In this document: in pieces, positions 18,010 through 27,663 of the stretch
Layout: the number at the start of each line of letters is the position of its first letter
Numbering within the stretch: the first letter of the stretch is position 1
Assembly: GCA_002842755.1 (NCBI GenBank)
Contig: PHDU01000009.1
Span: 20,483-84,482 of the forward strand
Length of the DNA stretch: 64,000 nt
Origin: Bacteroidetes bacterium HGW-Bacteroidetes-1
GTDB lineage: Bacteria > Bacteroidota > Bacteroidia > Bacteroidales > F082
Direction: 5' to 3'
Made by a program: the position numbers and the translations under genes
The notes under the pieces: model-generated
What the model was told of the DNA's origin: nothing
Seen by the model: the letters and a program-made list of their open reading frames with translations, nothing else
The model's database searches: none

Positions 18010-19263
18010 ATGGAGCTAAAACGAGTAGTAGTAACAGGTTTAGGTGCGATAACACCTATTGGTAATAATGTTTCTTCCTATTGGGAGGGTCTTCTCAATG
18101 GTGTAAATGGCGCTGCTGATATTACCCGCTTTGATGCCTCCAAATTTAAGACCCGCTTTGCTTGTGAAGTAAAAAATTACGATTACAAAGATTATTTTGA
18201 TCGCAAAGATGTGAGAAAGTATGACCTCTTCGCTCAGTTCGGACTCATTGCGGCTGATGAAGCCATCGCTGATTCCGGACTGATCGATGGGAATACTGAC
18301 CTTGATGAGGTTGGAGTAATCTGGTCTTCAGGTATTGGTGGGCTCATTACATTTTTTGATGAAGTTTCAGAATTTGCAAAAGGAGATGGCACTCCTCGTT
18401 TCAATCCGTTTTTTATCCCAAAGATGATTGCGGATATCACTGCAGGCCACATCTCTATAAAATACGGATTAAGAGGTCCTAATTTTGCTACAGTATCTGC
18501 TTGTGCATCTTCGGCTAACAGCCTTGTTGATGCTTACAATTATATACGTCTTGGCAAAGCTGTTGCATTTGTTTCAGGAGGTTCTGAAGCTGCTGTAACT
18601 CAGGCGGGTGTTGGCGGATTTAATGCAATGCATGCAATATCAACCAGGAATGATGATCCAGCTACCGGCTCCCGTCCATTTGACAAAGATCGTGATGGTT
18701 TTGTACTCGGCGAAGGAGGTGGAGGAATCGTCCTTGAAGAATTAGAGCACGCGTTAAGACGTGGAGCAAAAATATATGGTGAAATTGCTGGCTGCGGTCT
18801 TTCGGCTGATGCCAACCACATGACATCGCCTCATCCTGAAGGCTTAGGCGCAAAATTGAGTATGAAACGAGCTATAGAAGATGCGGGCCTTAAATTGGAA
18901 GATATTGATCATATAAATACCCATGGCACTTCAACACCACAGGGTGATATTGCTGAACCTAAAGCAATTATAAGCCTCTTTGGTGAACATGCTTATAATA
19001 TAAGCATCAATTCAACCAAATCCATGACAGGCCATTTGTTGGGTGGAGCAGGTGTGGTTGAAGCTGTTGCTACAGCACTCGCAGTTCAAAATGATATTAT
19101 TCCACCAACAATCAATCATTTTACCGATGATCCTGAAATCGATAATCGCCTCGACTTCACTTTTCATAAACCACGCAGGCGAGTGGTGAATGTAGCGCTT
19201 ACCAACACCTTTGGTTTTGGAGGTCACAATGCCTCTATTATTATCAAGAAATTTGTCCGCTGA
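18010..19263 (+). CDS. fabF: Beta-ketoacyl-ACP synthase II
   Basis: FabF condenses malonyl-ACP with acyl-ACP in chain elongation. The 417-residue thiolase-fold protein has the catalytic Cys in VSACASSAN near 163-171, the two His of the decarboxylation site in NTHGTSTPQGD and SMTGHLLGGAG, and the terminal GFGGHNAS loop. It is translated between acpP and rnc, a common order in Bacteroidota. Length and motifs are standard. Confidence 0.97.
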   Translation: MELKRVVVTGLGAITPIGNNVSSYWEGLLNGVNGAADITRFDASKFKTRFACEVKNYDYKDYFDRKDVRKYDLFAQFGLIAADEAIADSGLIDGNTDLDEVGVIWSSGIGGLITFFDEVSEFAKGDGTPRFNPFFIPKMIADITAGHISIKYGLRGPNFATVSACASSANSLVDAYNYIRLGKAVAFVSGGSEAAVTQAGVGGFNAMHAISTRNDDPATGSRPFDKDRDGFVLGEGGGGIVLEELEHALRRGAKIYGEIAGCGLSADANHMTSPHPEGLGAKLSMKRAIEDAGLKLEDIDHINTHGTSTPQGDIAEPKAIISLFGEHAYNISINSTKSMTGHLLGGAGVVEAVATALAVQNDIIPPTINHFTDDPEIDNRLDFTFHKPRRRVVNVALTNTFGFGGHNASIIIKKFVR

Positions 19264-19373
19264 CATTCCCTTGATAGTGGTACTTAAACAAGTCTTCTTT
19301 TCAAATGAAGACAGATAACTGAAAAAACAACATTGTATTTGTAAAACGTGTTTAATCATTAAAACGAAGTAAT

Positions 19374-20096
19374 TTGTTTTTAAAAGATTTTATTCATTCG
19401 GTTTTTTCAGCTGATAAGAAACTTGCAAATTCAATCAACAATATTCTTGGATTCTATCCGGGTAATGTTTTTTTGTATCAGTTGGCGTTTAAACATAAAT
19501 CAGCCTCAAGCGAAACCATCAATGGATATAAGCTTAGTAATGAACGCCTCGAATATCTTGGCGATGCTGTTTTAAGTGCGGTTGTTGCCGATTTTCTTTT
19601 CAAAAGATTTCCTTATAAAAACGAAGGCTTCCTTACAGAAATGCGCTCCCGAATTGTAAGTCGTGCATCGCTCAATAAACTGTCGCAAAAATTAGGACTC
19701 GATAAACTTGTAAATCTTGTTGGAGACAATAGATCAGTTTTCCGTTCAGTAAATGGGGATGCTTTTGAAGCTTTGATCGGTGCAATATATCTTGACAAAG
19801 GTTTTAATTTTACTAAGAAAATAATCATCAAACGAATCATTCAGATACATGTTGATATAGATGCGCTTCAAAAGAATGATTTTAACTATAAAAGTAAACT
19901 TCTCGAATGGGGTCAAAAAGAAAAACGAGCGGTTGAATTTGTGGTTTCAGGTGAATCTGGTGATGGATTTAAAAAACAATACCATATTGAAGCACGTCTC
20001 GATGGCGGTATGGTTGCCAAAGCCAATGATTTTTCTATAAAAGGTGCTGAGCAATTGGCTGCAGAAAAAGCATGGCTGTCGTTGAATATTGATTAG
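19374..20096 (+). CDS. rnc: Ribonuclease III
   Basis: RNase III cleaves double-stranded RNA in rRNA maturation and mRNA turnover. The 240-residue protein has the signature NERLEYLGDAVLS near 55-67, the second metal site in GDAFEALIGAIYLDKG near 124-139, and a C-terminal double-stranded-RNA-binding domain ending GAEQLAAEKAWLSL. The start is TTG at 19374; no ATG precedes the conserved FLKDF head within a reasonable distance. The 110-base gap from fabF is part of the same run. Confidence 0.95.
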   Translation: MFLKDFIHSVFSADKKLANSINNILGFYPGNVFLYQLAFKHKSASSETINGYKLSNERLEYLGDAVLSAVVADFLFKRFPYKNEGFLTEMRSRIVSRASLNKLSQKLGLDKLVNLVGDNRSVFRSVNGDAFEALIGAIYLDKGFNFTKKIIIKRIIQIHVDIDALQKNDFNYKSKLLEWGQKEKRAVEFVVSGESGDGFKKQYHIEARLDGGMVAKANDFSIKGAEQLAAEKAWLSLNID

Positions 20097-20123
20097 GAAA
20101 ATTTATTTCACCAGTTTTTAAGT

Positions 20124-21608
20124 TTATTTCAATTGCCAGTTAGTGCCTTCTTTTCCATCTTTTATTTCAATGTGGAGCGATTGTAAACGATCCCGAATTT
20201 TGTCGCTTGTTGCATAATCTTTTCTGGAGCGGGCGTCCTGTCTTAAGTCGATAATGGTTTGCATTAGTCCATCAACAACCTCATGTTCTCTGCCTGTATC
20301 TTCAGGCAATAGTCCCATTATACCGAAAACAAAGTCATCGAACAAAGTAAGAAGGACTTCATGCTCCTCAATGTTGATCTGGCTGAGTCCATCCTTCACA
20401 GCATTAATAATCCTAACAGCATCAAAAAGAGCTGCAAGAGCAACAGGACTGTTGAAATCGTCGTTCATAGCTGTGTAACAGCTTTGAACGATGGATGACA
20501 CTCCGTGAGATGGAGCTGATGAATCCGGTGTAAGATGTTTTAATGCTGCAGCTGCCACTAATAATTTTTTCATACCTTTTTCTGCCGCCTGAAGAGCCTC
20601 ATTTGAGAAGTCAAGAGTGCTGCGGTATTGTGCCTGTAATATAAAAAAGCGAATCGTCATTGGACTGTAAGCCTTTTCGAGAAGTGGGTGATTCCCGGTG
20701 AAAAGATCATCCAATGACATTGCATTACCCAATGATTTACCCATCTTTTGCCCATTGATGGTTATCATGTTGTTGTGCATCCAATAGTGTGCAGGAGGTT
20801 TACCATTTGCAATGGTTGACTGGGCAATTTCTGATTCGTGATGAGGGAAAAGAAGATCCATTCCACCTCCGTGAATATCAAACTGGGTGCCCAGATATTT
20901 GCAGCCCATGGCCGAGCATTCCATATGCCAGCCGGGAAATCCGTCACCCCAAGGTGAGGGCCAGCGCATGATGTGAGTTACTTCAGCTTTTTTCCAAAGC
21001 GCAAAATCAAAGTTGTTGCGCTTTTCTGACTGACCGGATAAAGTGCGGGTATTACTGATGAGATCTTCAATCTTTCTCCCGGAAAGAACACCATAATGAT
21101 GGTTTCGGTTATATTTCTCAACATCAAAATAAACAGATCCATTCACTTCATAGGCGTATCCCTTTTCCAGAATTTTCTGTACCATTGTAATCTGTTCAAT
21201 AACATGTCCCGAGGCATGGGGTTCAATGGAGGGTCTCAATACATTGAGCTGGTCCATGTTTTTATGGTACAGAACAGTGAAGTGCTGCACCACTTCCATT
21301 GGTTCAATCTGCTCAAGACGAGCTTTTTGTGCAATTTTATCCTCTCCTTCATCAGCATCATTTTCAAGATGTCCGACATCAGTGATGTTGCGAACATAAC
21401 GCACTTTATAACCCAGATGGGTAAGATAACGATATACCAGATCGAAGGTGATAGCTGGCCTGGCGTGACCTAAATGTGCATCGCCATATACCGTTGGACC
21501 GCATACATACATTCCAACATGAGGAGGTTGTAAAGGTTCAAATGTTCCCTTTTTTCGACTCAGACTGTTAAATAAATAAACAACAGGTTTTATGTTGTGC
21601 TCTTTCAT
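20124..21608 (-). CDS. cysS: Cysteine--tRNA ligase
   Basis: This class I synthetase charges tRNA-Cys. The HIGH signature is in [10 protein letters not shown] near residues 40-49 and the KMSKS loop reads [10 protein letters not shown]. Zinc-site residues include the Cys of YVCGPTVYG near 34 and MECSAMGC. The C-terminal DALR and anticodon regions follow normally. I use the ATG at 21608 (MKEHNIKPV), giving 494 residues, because the seven codons upstream from 21629 are hydrophobic and lack family support. It converges with rnc, with 27 bases between stops. Confidence 0.95.
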   Translation of the reverse strand: MKEHNIKPVVYLFNSLSRKKGTFEPLQPPHVGMYVCGPTVYGDAHLGHARPAITFDLVYRYLTHLGYKVRYVRNITDVGHLENDADEGEDKIAQKARLEQIEPMEVVQHFTVLYHKNMDQLNVLRPSIEPHASGHVIEQITMVQKILEKGYAYEVNGSVYFDVEKYNRNHHYGVLSGRKIEDLISNTRTLSGQSEKRNNFDFALWKKAEVTHIMRWPSPWGDGFPGWHMECSAMGCKYLGTQFDIHGGGMDLLFPHHESEIAQSTIANGKPPAHYWMHNNMITINGQKMGKSLGNAMSLDDLFTGNHPLLEKAYSPMTIRFFILQAQYRSTLDFSNEALQAAEKGMKKLLVAAAALKHLTPDSSAPSHGVSSIVQSCYTAMNDDFNSPVALAALFDAVRIINAVKDGLSQINIEEHEVLLTLFDDFVFGIMGLLPEDTGREHEVVDGLMQTIIDLRQDARSRKDYATSDKIRDRLQSLHIEIKDGKEGTNWQLK

Positions 21609-21691
21609 GATAAATAGGCTGAAAAACACTGCAAAGAAACAAAATTTTAAGTGAAGCGAGTCCTATTCGGGTCGCAATTAAGGAAAACTTG

Positions 21692-21699
21692 TACATTTG
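21692..21699 (+). promoter_or_regulatory. Promoter -7 element (TACATTTG) for tdh
   Basis: TACATTTG matches TAnnTTTG and lies 36 bases before the ATG at 21735. Confidence 0.5.
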
Positions 21700-21734
21700 T
21701 ACTTTAATTGTTAAATAAATAACAGACAGATTTT

Positions 21735-22682
21735 ATGGAGCGTATTCTTGTCATTGGTTGTTCTGGTCAGATTGGGTCGGAGCTGACTCTCGCCTTGCGA
21801 AAAATTTATGGGAACGAAAATGTTTTTGCCACCGATATCAAACAACCACCAAAGGATATTTTGGAAAGTGGCCCTTTCAATACCCTGGATGTGCTTGATT
21901 ATAATAATCTGCTGCATTTTGCGGTTCGGTTCAAAATCACACAGGTATATAATCTTGCTGCAGTATTATCAGGGAATGCCGAAAAAATTCCACAACAGGC
22001 ATGGGAAATAAACATGCGCGCTTTGATGAATACCCTTGAACTATCTCGTGATTCAGATGCAAACAAGCTCTTCTGGCCTAGTTCAATTGCGGTTTTTGGA
22101 CCAACCACACCCCGACACAACACCCAACAGCTTACTGTAATGGAGCCAAATACTGTTTATGGTATAAGTAAGCTTGCCGGAGAACGATGGGGTGAATACT
22201 ATCAAAAGCGCTATGGGGTTGATTTTCGTAGTCTTCGTTATCCGGGATTAATCAGCTACAAAACTGAAGCTGGTGGCGGAACTACAGACTATGCCGTTGA
22301 AATATACTACGAAGCAATAAGAAATAACAGTTATAATTGTTTCCTGCGAGAGGATACCGCTTTACCAATGATGTTTATGGATGATGCTATTCAAGCTACC
22401 ATCCAATTGATGGAAGCTGACCCCGAAAAACTTTCTCTACGGTCAAGTTATAATGTTGGTGGAATGAGCTTTACGCCAAAAATACTTGCTGAAGCTATCC
22501 GTAAATACCAGCCAGATTTTAAAATTTCTTATGAACCGGACTTTCGTCAGTCTATTGCAGATTCATGGCCAGCCAGTATTGACGATAGCGTTGCCCGAAA
22601 GGATTGGGGATTGAACGATCAGTTCAATATTGATAGCATGACTGAGTTGATGCTAAGAGAGATTAAGAAAAAATTGCAATGA
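21735..22682 (+). CDS. tdh: L-threonine 3-dehydrogenase, short-chain (epimerase-like) type
   Basis: This 315-residue NAD-dependent enzyme oxidises L-threonine to 2-amino-3-ketobutyrate. It belongs to the extended SDR type known from Flavobacterium, not the zinc-dependent medium-chain type. Visible features are the Rossmann motif GCSGQIGSE near 8-16, SSIAVFG near 115, the catalytic YGISK near 138-142, the substrate loop RYPGLISYKTEAGGGTTDY near 163-181, and LPMMFMDDAI. The C-terminal QSIADSWPASIDDS is a hallmark of this group. It is a single-gene unit with a terminator directly downstream. Confidence 0.92.
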   Translation: MERILVIGCSGQIGSELTLALRKIYGNENVFATDIKQPPKDILESGPFNTLDVLDYNNLLHFAVRFKITQVYNLAAVLSGNAEKIPQQAWEINMRALMNTLELSRDSDANKLFWPSSIAVFGPTTPRHNTQQLTVMEPNTVYGISKLAGERWGEYYQKRYGVDFRSLRYPGLISYKTEAGGGTTDYAVEIYYEAIRNNSYNCFLREDTALPMMFMDDAIQATIQLMEADPEKLSLRSSYNVGGMSFTPKILAEAIRKYQPDFKISYEPDFRQSIADSWPASIDDSVARKDWGLNDQFNIDSMTELMLREIKKKLQ

Positions 22683-22705
22683 ATAAAACTACTTTTAATA
22701 GTAAG

Positions 22706-22732
22706 AGAACCTTTTCAAAGGTTCTTTTTTTT
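22706..22732 (+). terminator. Intrinsic terminator after tdh
   Basis: The arms AGAACCTTT (22706-22714) and AAAGGTTCT (22717-22725) are perfectly complementary with a two-base loop and are followed by a run of seven T. It ends the tdh transcript before the NO-response genes. Confidence 0.8.
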
Positions 22733-22821
22733 ATTCATTTCATTATTAAAATAAAAAAAGACAATAATATCTTTATATATTTATTTTGTTTATTTTTGTT
22801 CAATAATTAAACACAAAGAAA

Positions 22822-23553
22822 ATGAGAAACTATAATAATATGACAGTTGCAGAAATTGTAACCCGTGATTACAGAACTGCAGAAATTTTCCGAACTTATG
22901 ATATTGATTTCTGCTGCAGAGGAAAAATCAGTCTTGCTGAGGCTTGTATTCCGCTAAAAATCAGCAGTAAGAAGGTGATTGAAAAAATTGAACAACTGGA
23001 TAAAGATGCTAATGACAAAGGTGCCGGAATTCAATACAATGAGTGGTCACCATCATTTCTTGCCGATTATATTCAGAATACGCATCATACATTTGTAAAA
23101 AACTCTATTCCGGTTATTGCTGCATATCTTGATAAAATTGTATCAGTTCACGGAGAAAATCATCCGGAACTCCATAAAGTACAAGCGTTATTTCTTGCTT
23201 CTGCAAACGAGCTTAGTGAACACATGAAAAGGGAAGAACTGGTTTTGTTTCCATACATCAAGCAAATGATTGAAGTAAAGAAGGACAAAAGAAAATATGA
23301 GAAGCCGGGTTTTGGTTCCGTATTGAATCCTATTAGCCAGTTAATTTCGGAGCATACCAATGAAGGCAGTCGTTTTTGGGAAATTGCTGCTTTGACGAAT
23401 AACTACACAATTCCAAAGGATGCCTGTAATACTTATATGGTTACAATTTCTAAATTAAATGAATTTGAAAGAGATTTGCATTTGCATATTCATCTCGAAA
23501 ACAACATTCTTTTCCCGAAAATTATTGAACTGGAAAACTTACTTTTGTCCTGA
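22822..23553 (+). CDS. ric: Iron-sulfur cluster repair di-iron protein (Ric/ScdA/YtfE)
   Basis: Ric proteins repair Fe-S clusters damaged by NO or oxidants. The 243-residue protein has the N-terminal ScdA domain (TVAEIVTRDYRTAEIF and DFCCRGK, Cys31-Cys32) and a hemerythrin-like di-iron domain. His/Glu ligands are at NTHHTF near 91-95, HPELHK, SEHMKREE near 133-140, ISEHTNE near 176 and HIHLEN near the end. It sits directly upstream of an Rrf2 regulator and nirK, which fits a nitrosative-stress role. A T-rich upstream region contains TATTTTTG at 22791-22798 as a possible -7 element. Confidence 0.93.
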   Translation: MRNYNNMTVAEIVTRDYRTAEIFRTYDIDFCCRGKISLAEACIPLKISSKKVIEKIEQLDKDANDKGAGIQYNEWSPSFLADYIQNTHHTFVKNSIPVIAAYLDKIVSVHGENHPELHKVQALFLASANELSEHMKREELVLFPYIKQMIEVKKDKRKYEKPGFGSVLNPISQLISEHTNEGSRFWEIAALTNNYTIPKDACNTYMVTISKLNEFERDLHLHIHLENNILFPKIIELENLLLS

Positions 23554-23566
23554 AAAAATTATATAT

Positions 23567-24007
23567 ATGTTTTCTAAAGCTTGCAAGTACGCCATTAGAG
23601 CACTCATTTATATTGCATCCAAAGAGGGTGAAGGAAATCGTATAGGTCTGAGTGAAATAGCTGCAGCGATTGATTCTCCTGTACATTTTACCGCCAAAAT
23701 AATGCAGATTTTAAGTAAACAAGGTATTGTCTCATCGGTGAAAGGACCAAATGGAGGGTTTTATTTGGAAGCAGAATCCTTACCAGTAACTTTACTTGAA
23801 GTTGTGAGAGCCATTGATGGGGTTCATCATCTGAGCGGATGCGGCCTAGGCCTGAAGAAATGCTCCGATAGCTTTCCTTGTCCTGTTCATCATGAATTCA
23901 GTGAAGTAAGGGACGATCTATTAAGAATGTTAAATGAGAATACAATTCAGTATCTTGCGCATGAGCTGAGTTTAGGAAATTCAACATTAAAAAATTCTTT
24001 AACATAG
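23567..24007 (+). CDS. Rrf2-family Fe-S transcription regulator, NsrR-like
   Basis: This 146-residue regulator has the winged helix of Rrf2 proteins (SKACKYAIRALIYIA, then VKGPNGGFYL near 58-67) and three cysteines at 92, 99 and 105 (GCGLGLKKC and PCPVH). The spacing C-X6-C-X5-C is close to NsrR and IscR and predicts a bound Fe-S cluster that senses NO. I use the ATG at 23567; it lies 13 bases after ric. Location between ric and nirK points to NO-dependent control of this region. Its operator is unproven, but the palindrome in the norC promoter is a candidate. Confidence 0.85.
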   Translation: MFSKACKYAIRALIYIASKEGEGNRIGLSEIAAAIDSPVHFTAKIMQILSKQGIVSSVKGPNGGFYLEAESLPVTLLEVVRAIDGVHHLSGCGLGLKKCSDSFPCPVHHEFSEVRDDLLRMLNENTIQYLAHELSLGNSTLKNSLT

Positions 24008-24063
24008 TTTTTTAAAATAATAAAAGATAAAACGGTCTTATAATCTTAATAAAAACATATCCT

Positions 24064-25530
24064 ATGAAAACAAAAAAAATCTATCATAGAAAAGCCATAA
24101 TGGCAATCTGGTTTATTGCCCTGATTTTATTTAATATTCGTTGTTCAAGCGACACTGAAAGTGAAATAGTTGATTTAAACAAATCTGTGGAAGTAGAGGT
24201 TACAGCTGTGTTGACTGATGCCCCGCTTGTGCCACCACGCATTCAAGCAAAAGCAAATACCAAAGTTATTGTTCATCTCGAAGTAATTGAGAAAACGATG
24301 CGTCTTGCTGATGGAGTTGACTATACTTTCTGGACATTTGGAGGTAAAGTTCCTGGTAAATTTATCCGCATTCGTAAGGGTGATCAGGTTGAGTTTCACC
24401 TTCATAATCATCCTGACAATATGTTGCCACATAACATCGATCTGCATGCGGTAACTGGACCAGGAGGAGGCGCAGAAGCATCATTGATTGCCCCTGGTAA
24501 AAGTGCACAGTTTAGTTTTAGGGCGCTTAACGAAGGGCTTTATGTTTATCATTGTGCTACTGCTCCGGTTGGGATGCATATTGCCAATGGCATGTATGGA
24601 TTGATTCTGGTTGAACCTCTTGAAGGTTACACGCCTGTTGATCATGAATTTTATGTGATGCAAAGTGAATTTTATACTTCCGGAACCTTTGGAGCTAAAG
24701 GCCACCAGGATTTTGATATGCAGAAGGCTCTTGACGAGAAGCCTGATTACGTAGTGATGAACGGATCAGTAGGAGCTAGTGCCGGACAAAATGCAATGAC
24801 GGTAAAAGTTGGTGAAACCGTCCGCCTTTTTGTCGGTAATGCCGGCCCAAATCTGGTTTCCTCATTTCATGCCATTGGAGAAATTTTTGACAAAGTCTAT
24901 GTGGAAGGAGGTTCATTGATAAACCGCGATGTGCAAACGACACTTATCCCAGCCGGAGGATCGGCCATTGTTGAGTTTAAATGTCAGGTGCCTGGCACGC
25001 TGCACCTGGTTGATCACAGCATTTTCAGAGCTTTCAACAAGGGAGCACTTGCGCAAATAAAAGTTATCGGCGATGAAAATCATACAGTTTATTCCGGAAA
25101 AGAAAAAGAAGAAGTGTATTTACCTGAAGGGAGTGCAATACAGCATATTTCTTCCCCAAAAACTACTGTTAGTCAACAAGCTGTTCCTGAGAAAACATTA
25201 GAAGAAAGACTTGCAGCAGGTGAAATTTTATACAAGCAAAATTGCATGGCCTGTCACATGGAAAATGGAAATGGTATTGGAGGAACTTTCCCACCATTGA
25301 TGAATTCCGATTTTCTTCAAGCAAGGCCTGACAAAGGGATTGGTATTGTCCTTCATGGTTTGCAGGGGGAAATCACTGTCAATGGCAATAATTATAACAA
25401 TATCATGCCTGCTGTTGCTTTGAGCGACGATCAAACTGCAAGTGTGTTAACCTACATTTTCAATAAATTTAACAACAAGAAAGAACTGATTAAGGGCGCA
25501 GATGTTAAGGAATGGCGGGAAAAAGAATGA
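24064..25530 (+). CDS. nirK: Copper nitrite reductase NirK with C-terminal cytochrome c domain
   Basis: NirK reduces nitrite to NO. The 488-residue precursor is a lipoprotein (lipobox FNIRC, Cys28). Two cupredoxin domains follow. Ligands are visible as HNIDLHAV near 121-128 (with the catalytic Asp), YHCATAPVGMH near 160-170 (type 1 copper Cys, His, Met), and SSFHAIGE near 272-279 (catalytic His). A linker near 355-375 leads to a cytochrome c domain with haem motif CMACH near 395-399 and a distal Met in IMPAVAL. The fused haem domain should take electrons from a periplasmic donor directly into the copper chain. It is followed by nirV and a Sco chaperone gene. Confidence 0.95.
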   Translation: MKTKKIYHRKAIMAIWFIALILFNIRCSSDTESEIVDLNKSVEVEVTAVLTDAPLVPPRIQAKANTKVIVHLEVIEKTMRLADGVDYTFWTFGGKVPGKFIRIRKGDQVEFHLHNHPDNMLPHNIDLHAVTGPGGGAEASLIAPGKSAQFSFRALNEGLYVYHCATAPVGMHIANGMYGLILVEPLEGYTPVDHEFYVMQSEFYTSGTFGAKGHQDFDMQKALDEKPDYVVMNGSVGASAGQNAMTVKVGETVRLFVGNAGPNLVSSFHAIGEIFDKVYVEGGSLINRDVQTTLIPAGGSAIVEFKCQVPGTLHLVDHSIFRAFNKGALAQIKVIGDENHTVYSGKEKEEVYLPEGSAIQHISSPKTTVSQQAVPEKTLEERLAAGEILYKQNCMACHMENGNGIGGTFPPLMNSDFLQARPDKGIGIVLHGLQGEITVNGNNYNNIMPAVALSDDQTASVLTYIFNKFNNKKELIKGADVKEWREKE

Positions 25531-25537
25531 TGATCCA

Positions 25538-26314
25538 ATGAAACAGAAAAAAGATTTACTTGTAATGTGGCTTCTGTTATTAACCGCTTCAGGATTTTCA
25601 CAAAAAACTGATATGGTTTTGATTCCGGATGGTAATTTTGTCCCTTTCATAAAAGGTCAGACCACCTCTATCAAAGTACAAAGTTTTTGGATGGATGAAA
25701 ATCCTGTTACAAATGCAGAATTTATTGCCTTTGTGATTGCGAATCCGCAATGGAAGCCCGAAAATGTTAAATCAATTTTTGCGGATAAGGACTACCTCTC
25801 CCACTGGAAGGACACTATAGTAAATAGTAATACTATTTCAGGTGAAAAGTTTCCGGTTGTGAATGTTTCTTGGTTTGCAGCCAACGACTATTGCAAGTCA
25901 GTCGGAAAAAGGCTGCCCACCATGTATGAATGGGAGTATGCAGGTGCTTCATTACCCGAAGGATCTAATGATAATAAAATACTGAATGAGCTCATCACAA
26001 GGTGGTATAGCAGGCAAAATACTGGATTATCCAATGTCGGGAGCATTTACCGCAATCAGTTTGGTGTTTGGGATATGTATGGACAAATATGGGAATGGGT
26101 GTATGATTTTAACAGCATTTCATCGAATGAAGATTCGCGTAACAAAGAGGAAATCCCTGAAGGCTTTTTTTGCGGAAGTGCAGCACTCAATGCATCGGAT
26201 GCATCGGATTACGTCACTTTTATCAGGTATGCCTTCAGGTCGAGCTTAAAAGGAGAGTATACGGTTCGAAAACTTGGTTTTCGTTGCGCTAAAAATGTTG
26301 AAAGTGAGGATTGA
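25538..26314 (+). CDS. nirV: NirV-like formylglycine-generating-enzyme family protein
   Basis: This 258-residue exported protein (signal peptide ending ASGFS) belongs to the FGE-sulfatase (SUMF1) fold often found next to nirK and called NirV. Signature parts are MVLIPDGNF near 24-32, DENPVTNAEF near 51-60, FPVVNVSWFAANDYC near 108-122, RLPTMYEWEYAG, and the C-terminal LGFRCAK. The exact role of NirV is not settled. The ATG at 25538 lies seven bases after the nirK stop, so translation is probably coupled. Confidence 0.85.
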   Translation: MKQKKDLLVMWLLLLTASGFSQKTDMVLIPDGNFVPFIKGQTTSIKVQSFWMDENPVTNAEFIAFVIANPQWKPENVKSIFADKDYLSHWKDTIVNSNTISGEKFPVVNVSWFAANDYCKSVGKRLPTMYEWEYAGASLPEGSNDNKILNELITRWYSRQNTGLSNVGSIYRNQFGVWDMYGQIWEWVYDFNSISSNEDSRNKEEIPEGFFCGSAALNASDASDYVTFIRYAFRSSLKGEYTVRKLGFRCAKNVESED

Positions 26315-26380
26315 TCCTGATACTCCAAAACTTATTTTTAAAAGTTAGAAACGATTCAGTTGAATAAATTATTCCAAAAA

Positions 26381-26992
26381 ATGAAAAAGATTTTAATATT
26401 AATCGCAGTTATCCTTGTTGTTGGTTGTCAAAACAAAAAGGAAGAAGTAAAATCCTGCTGCAGCACCAATAAAAGTTTAATTGCAGCACAAGAAACTGTA
26501 TTACTTCCGGATAATTCAGTTTATAATCTTGACAGGAAATGGCAGAATCAGAATGGAGAAAAAGTTAGTTTGGCTAAGTTATCAGGAAGTCCTGTGATTA
26601 TGACCATGATCTTTACACACTGCGAATATGCGTGTCCCATGATGGTAAATGATTTAAAAAAAATTGAAGCATCATTTTCAGAAGTCGAACGCGATCGTTT
26701 TCGTTTTGTTTTGGTTAGTTTCGACGATCAACGCGATACCCCAAAACGACTTAAAGACTATGCTGAGGTGCAGAACTTAGGAAAGAACTGGATTTTATTA
26801 CATGGAGATGCTGAACAGGTGAAAGAGCTATCCGTTATTTTGCAGATTAGCTATAACAAGCTTGAGGATGGCTCTTTTTCTCACGCCAATCGCAAACTTG
26901 TTTTAGATCAAAATGGAATAATTGTCTTTGGACAAGATGGGTTGCAAGCCAATAGCTGGCCAGTTGTAGGTGCAATCAGGAATGTGTTTTAG
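26381..26992 (+). CDS. SCO1/SenC-family copper chaperone lipoprotein
   Basis: Sco proteins deliver copper to cuproenzymes by a thioredoxin-like fold. The 203-residue precursor is a lipoprotein (lipobox VVGC). The copper site CEYAC near residues 85-89 and the distant His in GSFSHANRK near 166-174 are both present. A short extra cysteine pair (SCCS) follows the lipobox. I chose the ATG at 26381, which starts the MKKILIL signal peptide. Lying after nirK and nirV, it probably loads the NirK copper centres. It ends the plus-strand half of the module and converges with the nor operon. Confidence 0.9.
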   Translation: MKKILILIAVILVVGCQNKKEEVKSCCSTNKSLIAAQETVLLPDNSVYNLDRKWQNQNGEKVSLAKLSGSPVIMTMIFTHCEYACPMMVNDLKKIEASFSEVERDRFRFVLVSFDDQRDTPKRLKDYAEVQNLGKNWILLHGDAEQVKELSVILQISYNKLEDGSFSHANRKLVLDQNGIIVFGQDGLQANSWPVVGAIRNVF

Positions 26993-27384
26993 GAAATCTT
27001 TTTCATTCTTGTAAAGTTTAAATCAAAAATTAAAAGGATATAAATCTCTTTTTCTTACCATAAAGAGACTCAATGTATTGTCTCGTATTTTTTTCATAGG
27101 AGACGTAAGGGACAGCTTTTATTAATAATAGGCTTAACCAGCACGATAAAGTTATTATTATTGGTTGTGTTGTAGAATAATGTGGTAAATCAATAAAATG
27201 AATAGCCATTGTAAACAATAATTTCTTTGAGGAACTTTGTGGAATCTCTGTGGCACTTTGTGCAATAGCTATAATACGCAGAGCAACAAAGGAACCAAAA
27301 AAAACACAAAGTCCACACAGTTCTAAAACAGAACCTTATTATTTAGCATAATCTCAATAATTATAAGATTTTGAGTAAATAAAA
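26993..27384. other. Convergent intergenic region between sco and norF
   Basis: No convincing gene is seen. The right part has repeated CTTTGTG/CACAAAG words (for example CACTTTGTG at 27254-27262 and CACAAAGT at 27305-27312) that can pair, a style of repeat common between Bacteroidota genes. The region probably holds transcript ends for both converging operons, but I see no strong intrinsic terminator. Confidence 0.4.
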
Positions 27385-27651
27385 TCAGAAGCTTTGATAC
27401 ATGACAAGCATGCCAAAAATAATCAGTCCGCCGATAAAAAATAATAAGAACTTCCAAAAAACATGCGCCTTACTTAATTCCATATAATTGAGGGCTATCA
27501 ATAAAAATTTTATAAAGGCAATTGCTAGAATGCCTAGAACAATCCAATACTGTTTAAGTCCTGAAGTGCCTGATAGAAGAGCAGTGGTTGCGGTGAGTAG
27601 TAATAGAAACAAATAAGTTATTAATAATGAATGTGTATTTGATATTTTCAT
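27385..27651 (-). CDS. norF: Small membrane subunit, NorF / oxidase subunit IV-like
   Basis: This 88-residue protein has three hydrophobic helices (about residues 10-27, 33-51 and 65-83), the layout of prokaryotic cytochrome oxidase subunit IV and NorF. It contains the ALNYMELSKAH loop typical of this group. It is the last gene of the nor operon, 12 bases after norE. NorF homologues support maturation or activity of NO reductase; the assignment rests on size, topology and position. Confidence 0.7.
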   Translation of the reverse strand: MKISNTHSLLITYLFLLLLTATTALLSGTSGLKQYWIVLGILAIAFIKFLLIALNYMELSKAHVFWKFLLFFIGGLIIFGMLVMYQSF

Positions 27652-27663
27652 TGTAGTTCTGGA

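Noticed and set aside
27030..27218. 62-codon minus-strand frame in the sco-norF spacer
   Set aside because: It has some hydrophobic residues but no family signs, and lies in a region of AT-rich, repeat-like DNA between converging operons. I judge it non-coding.
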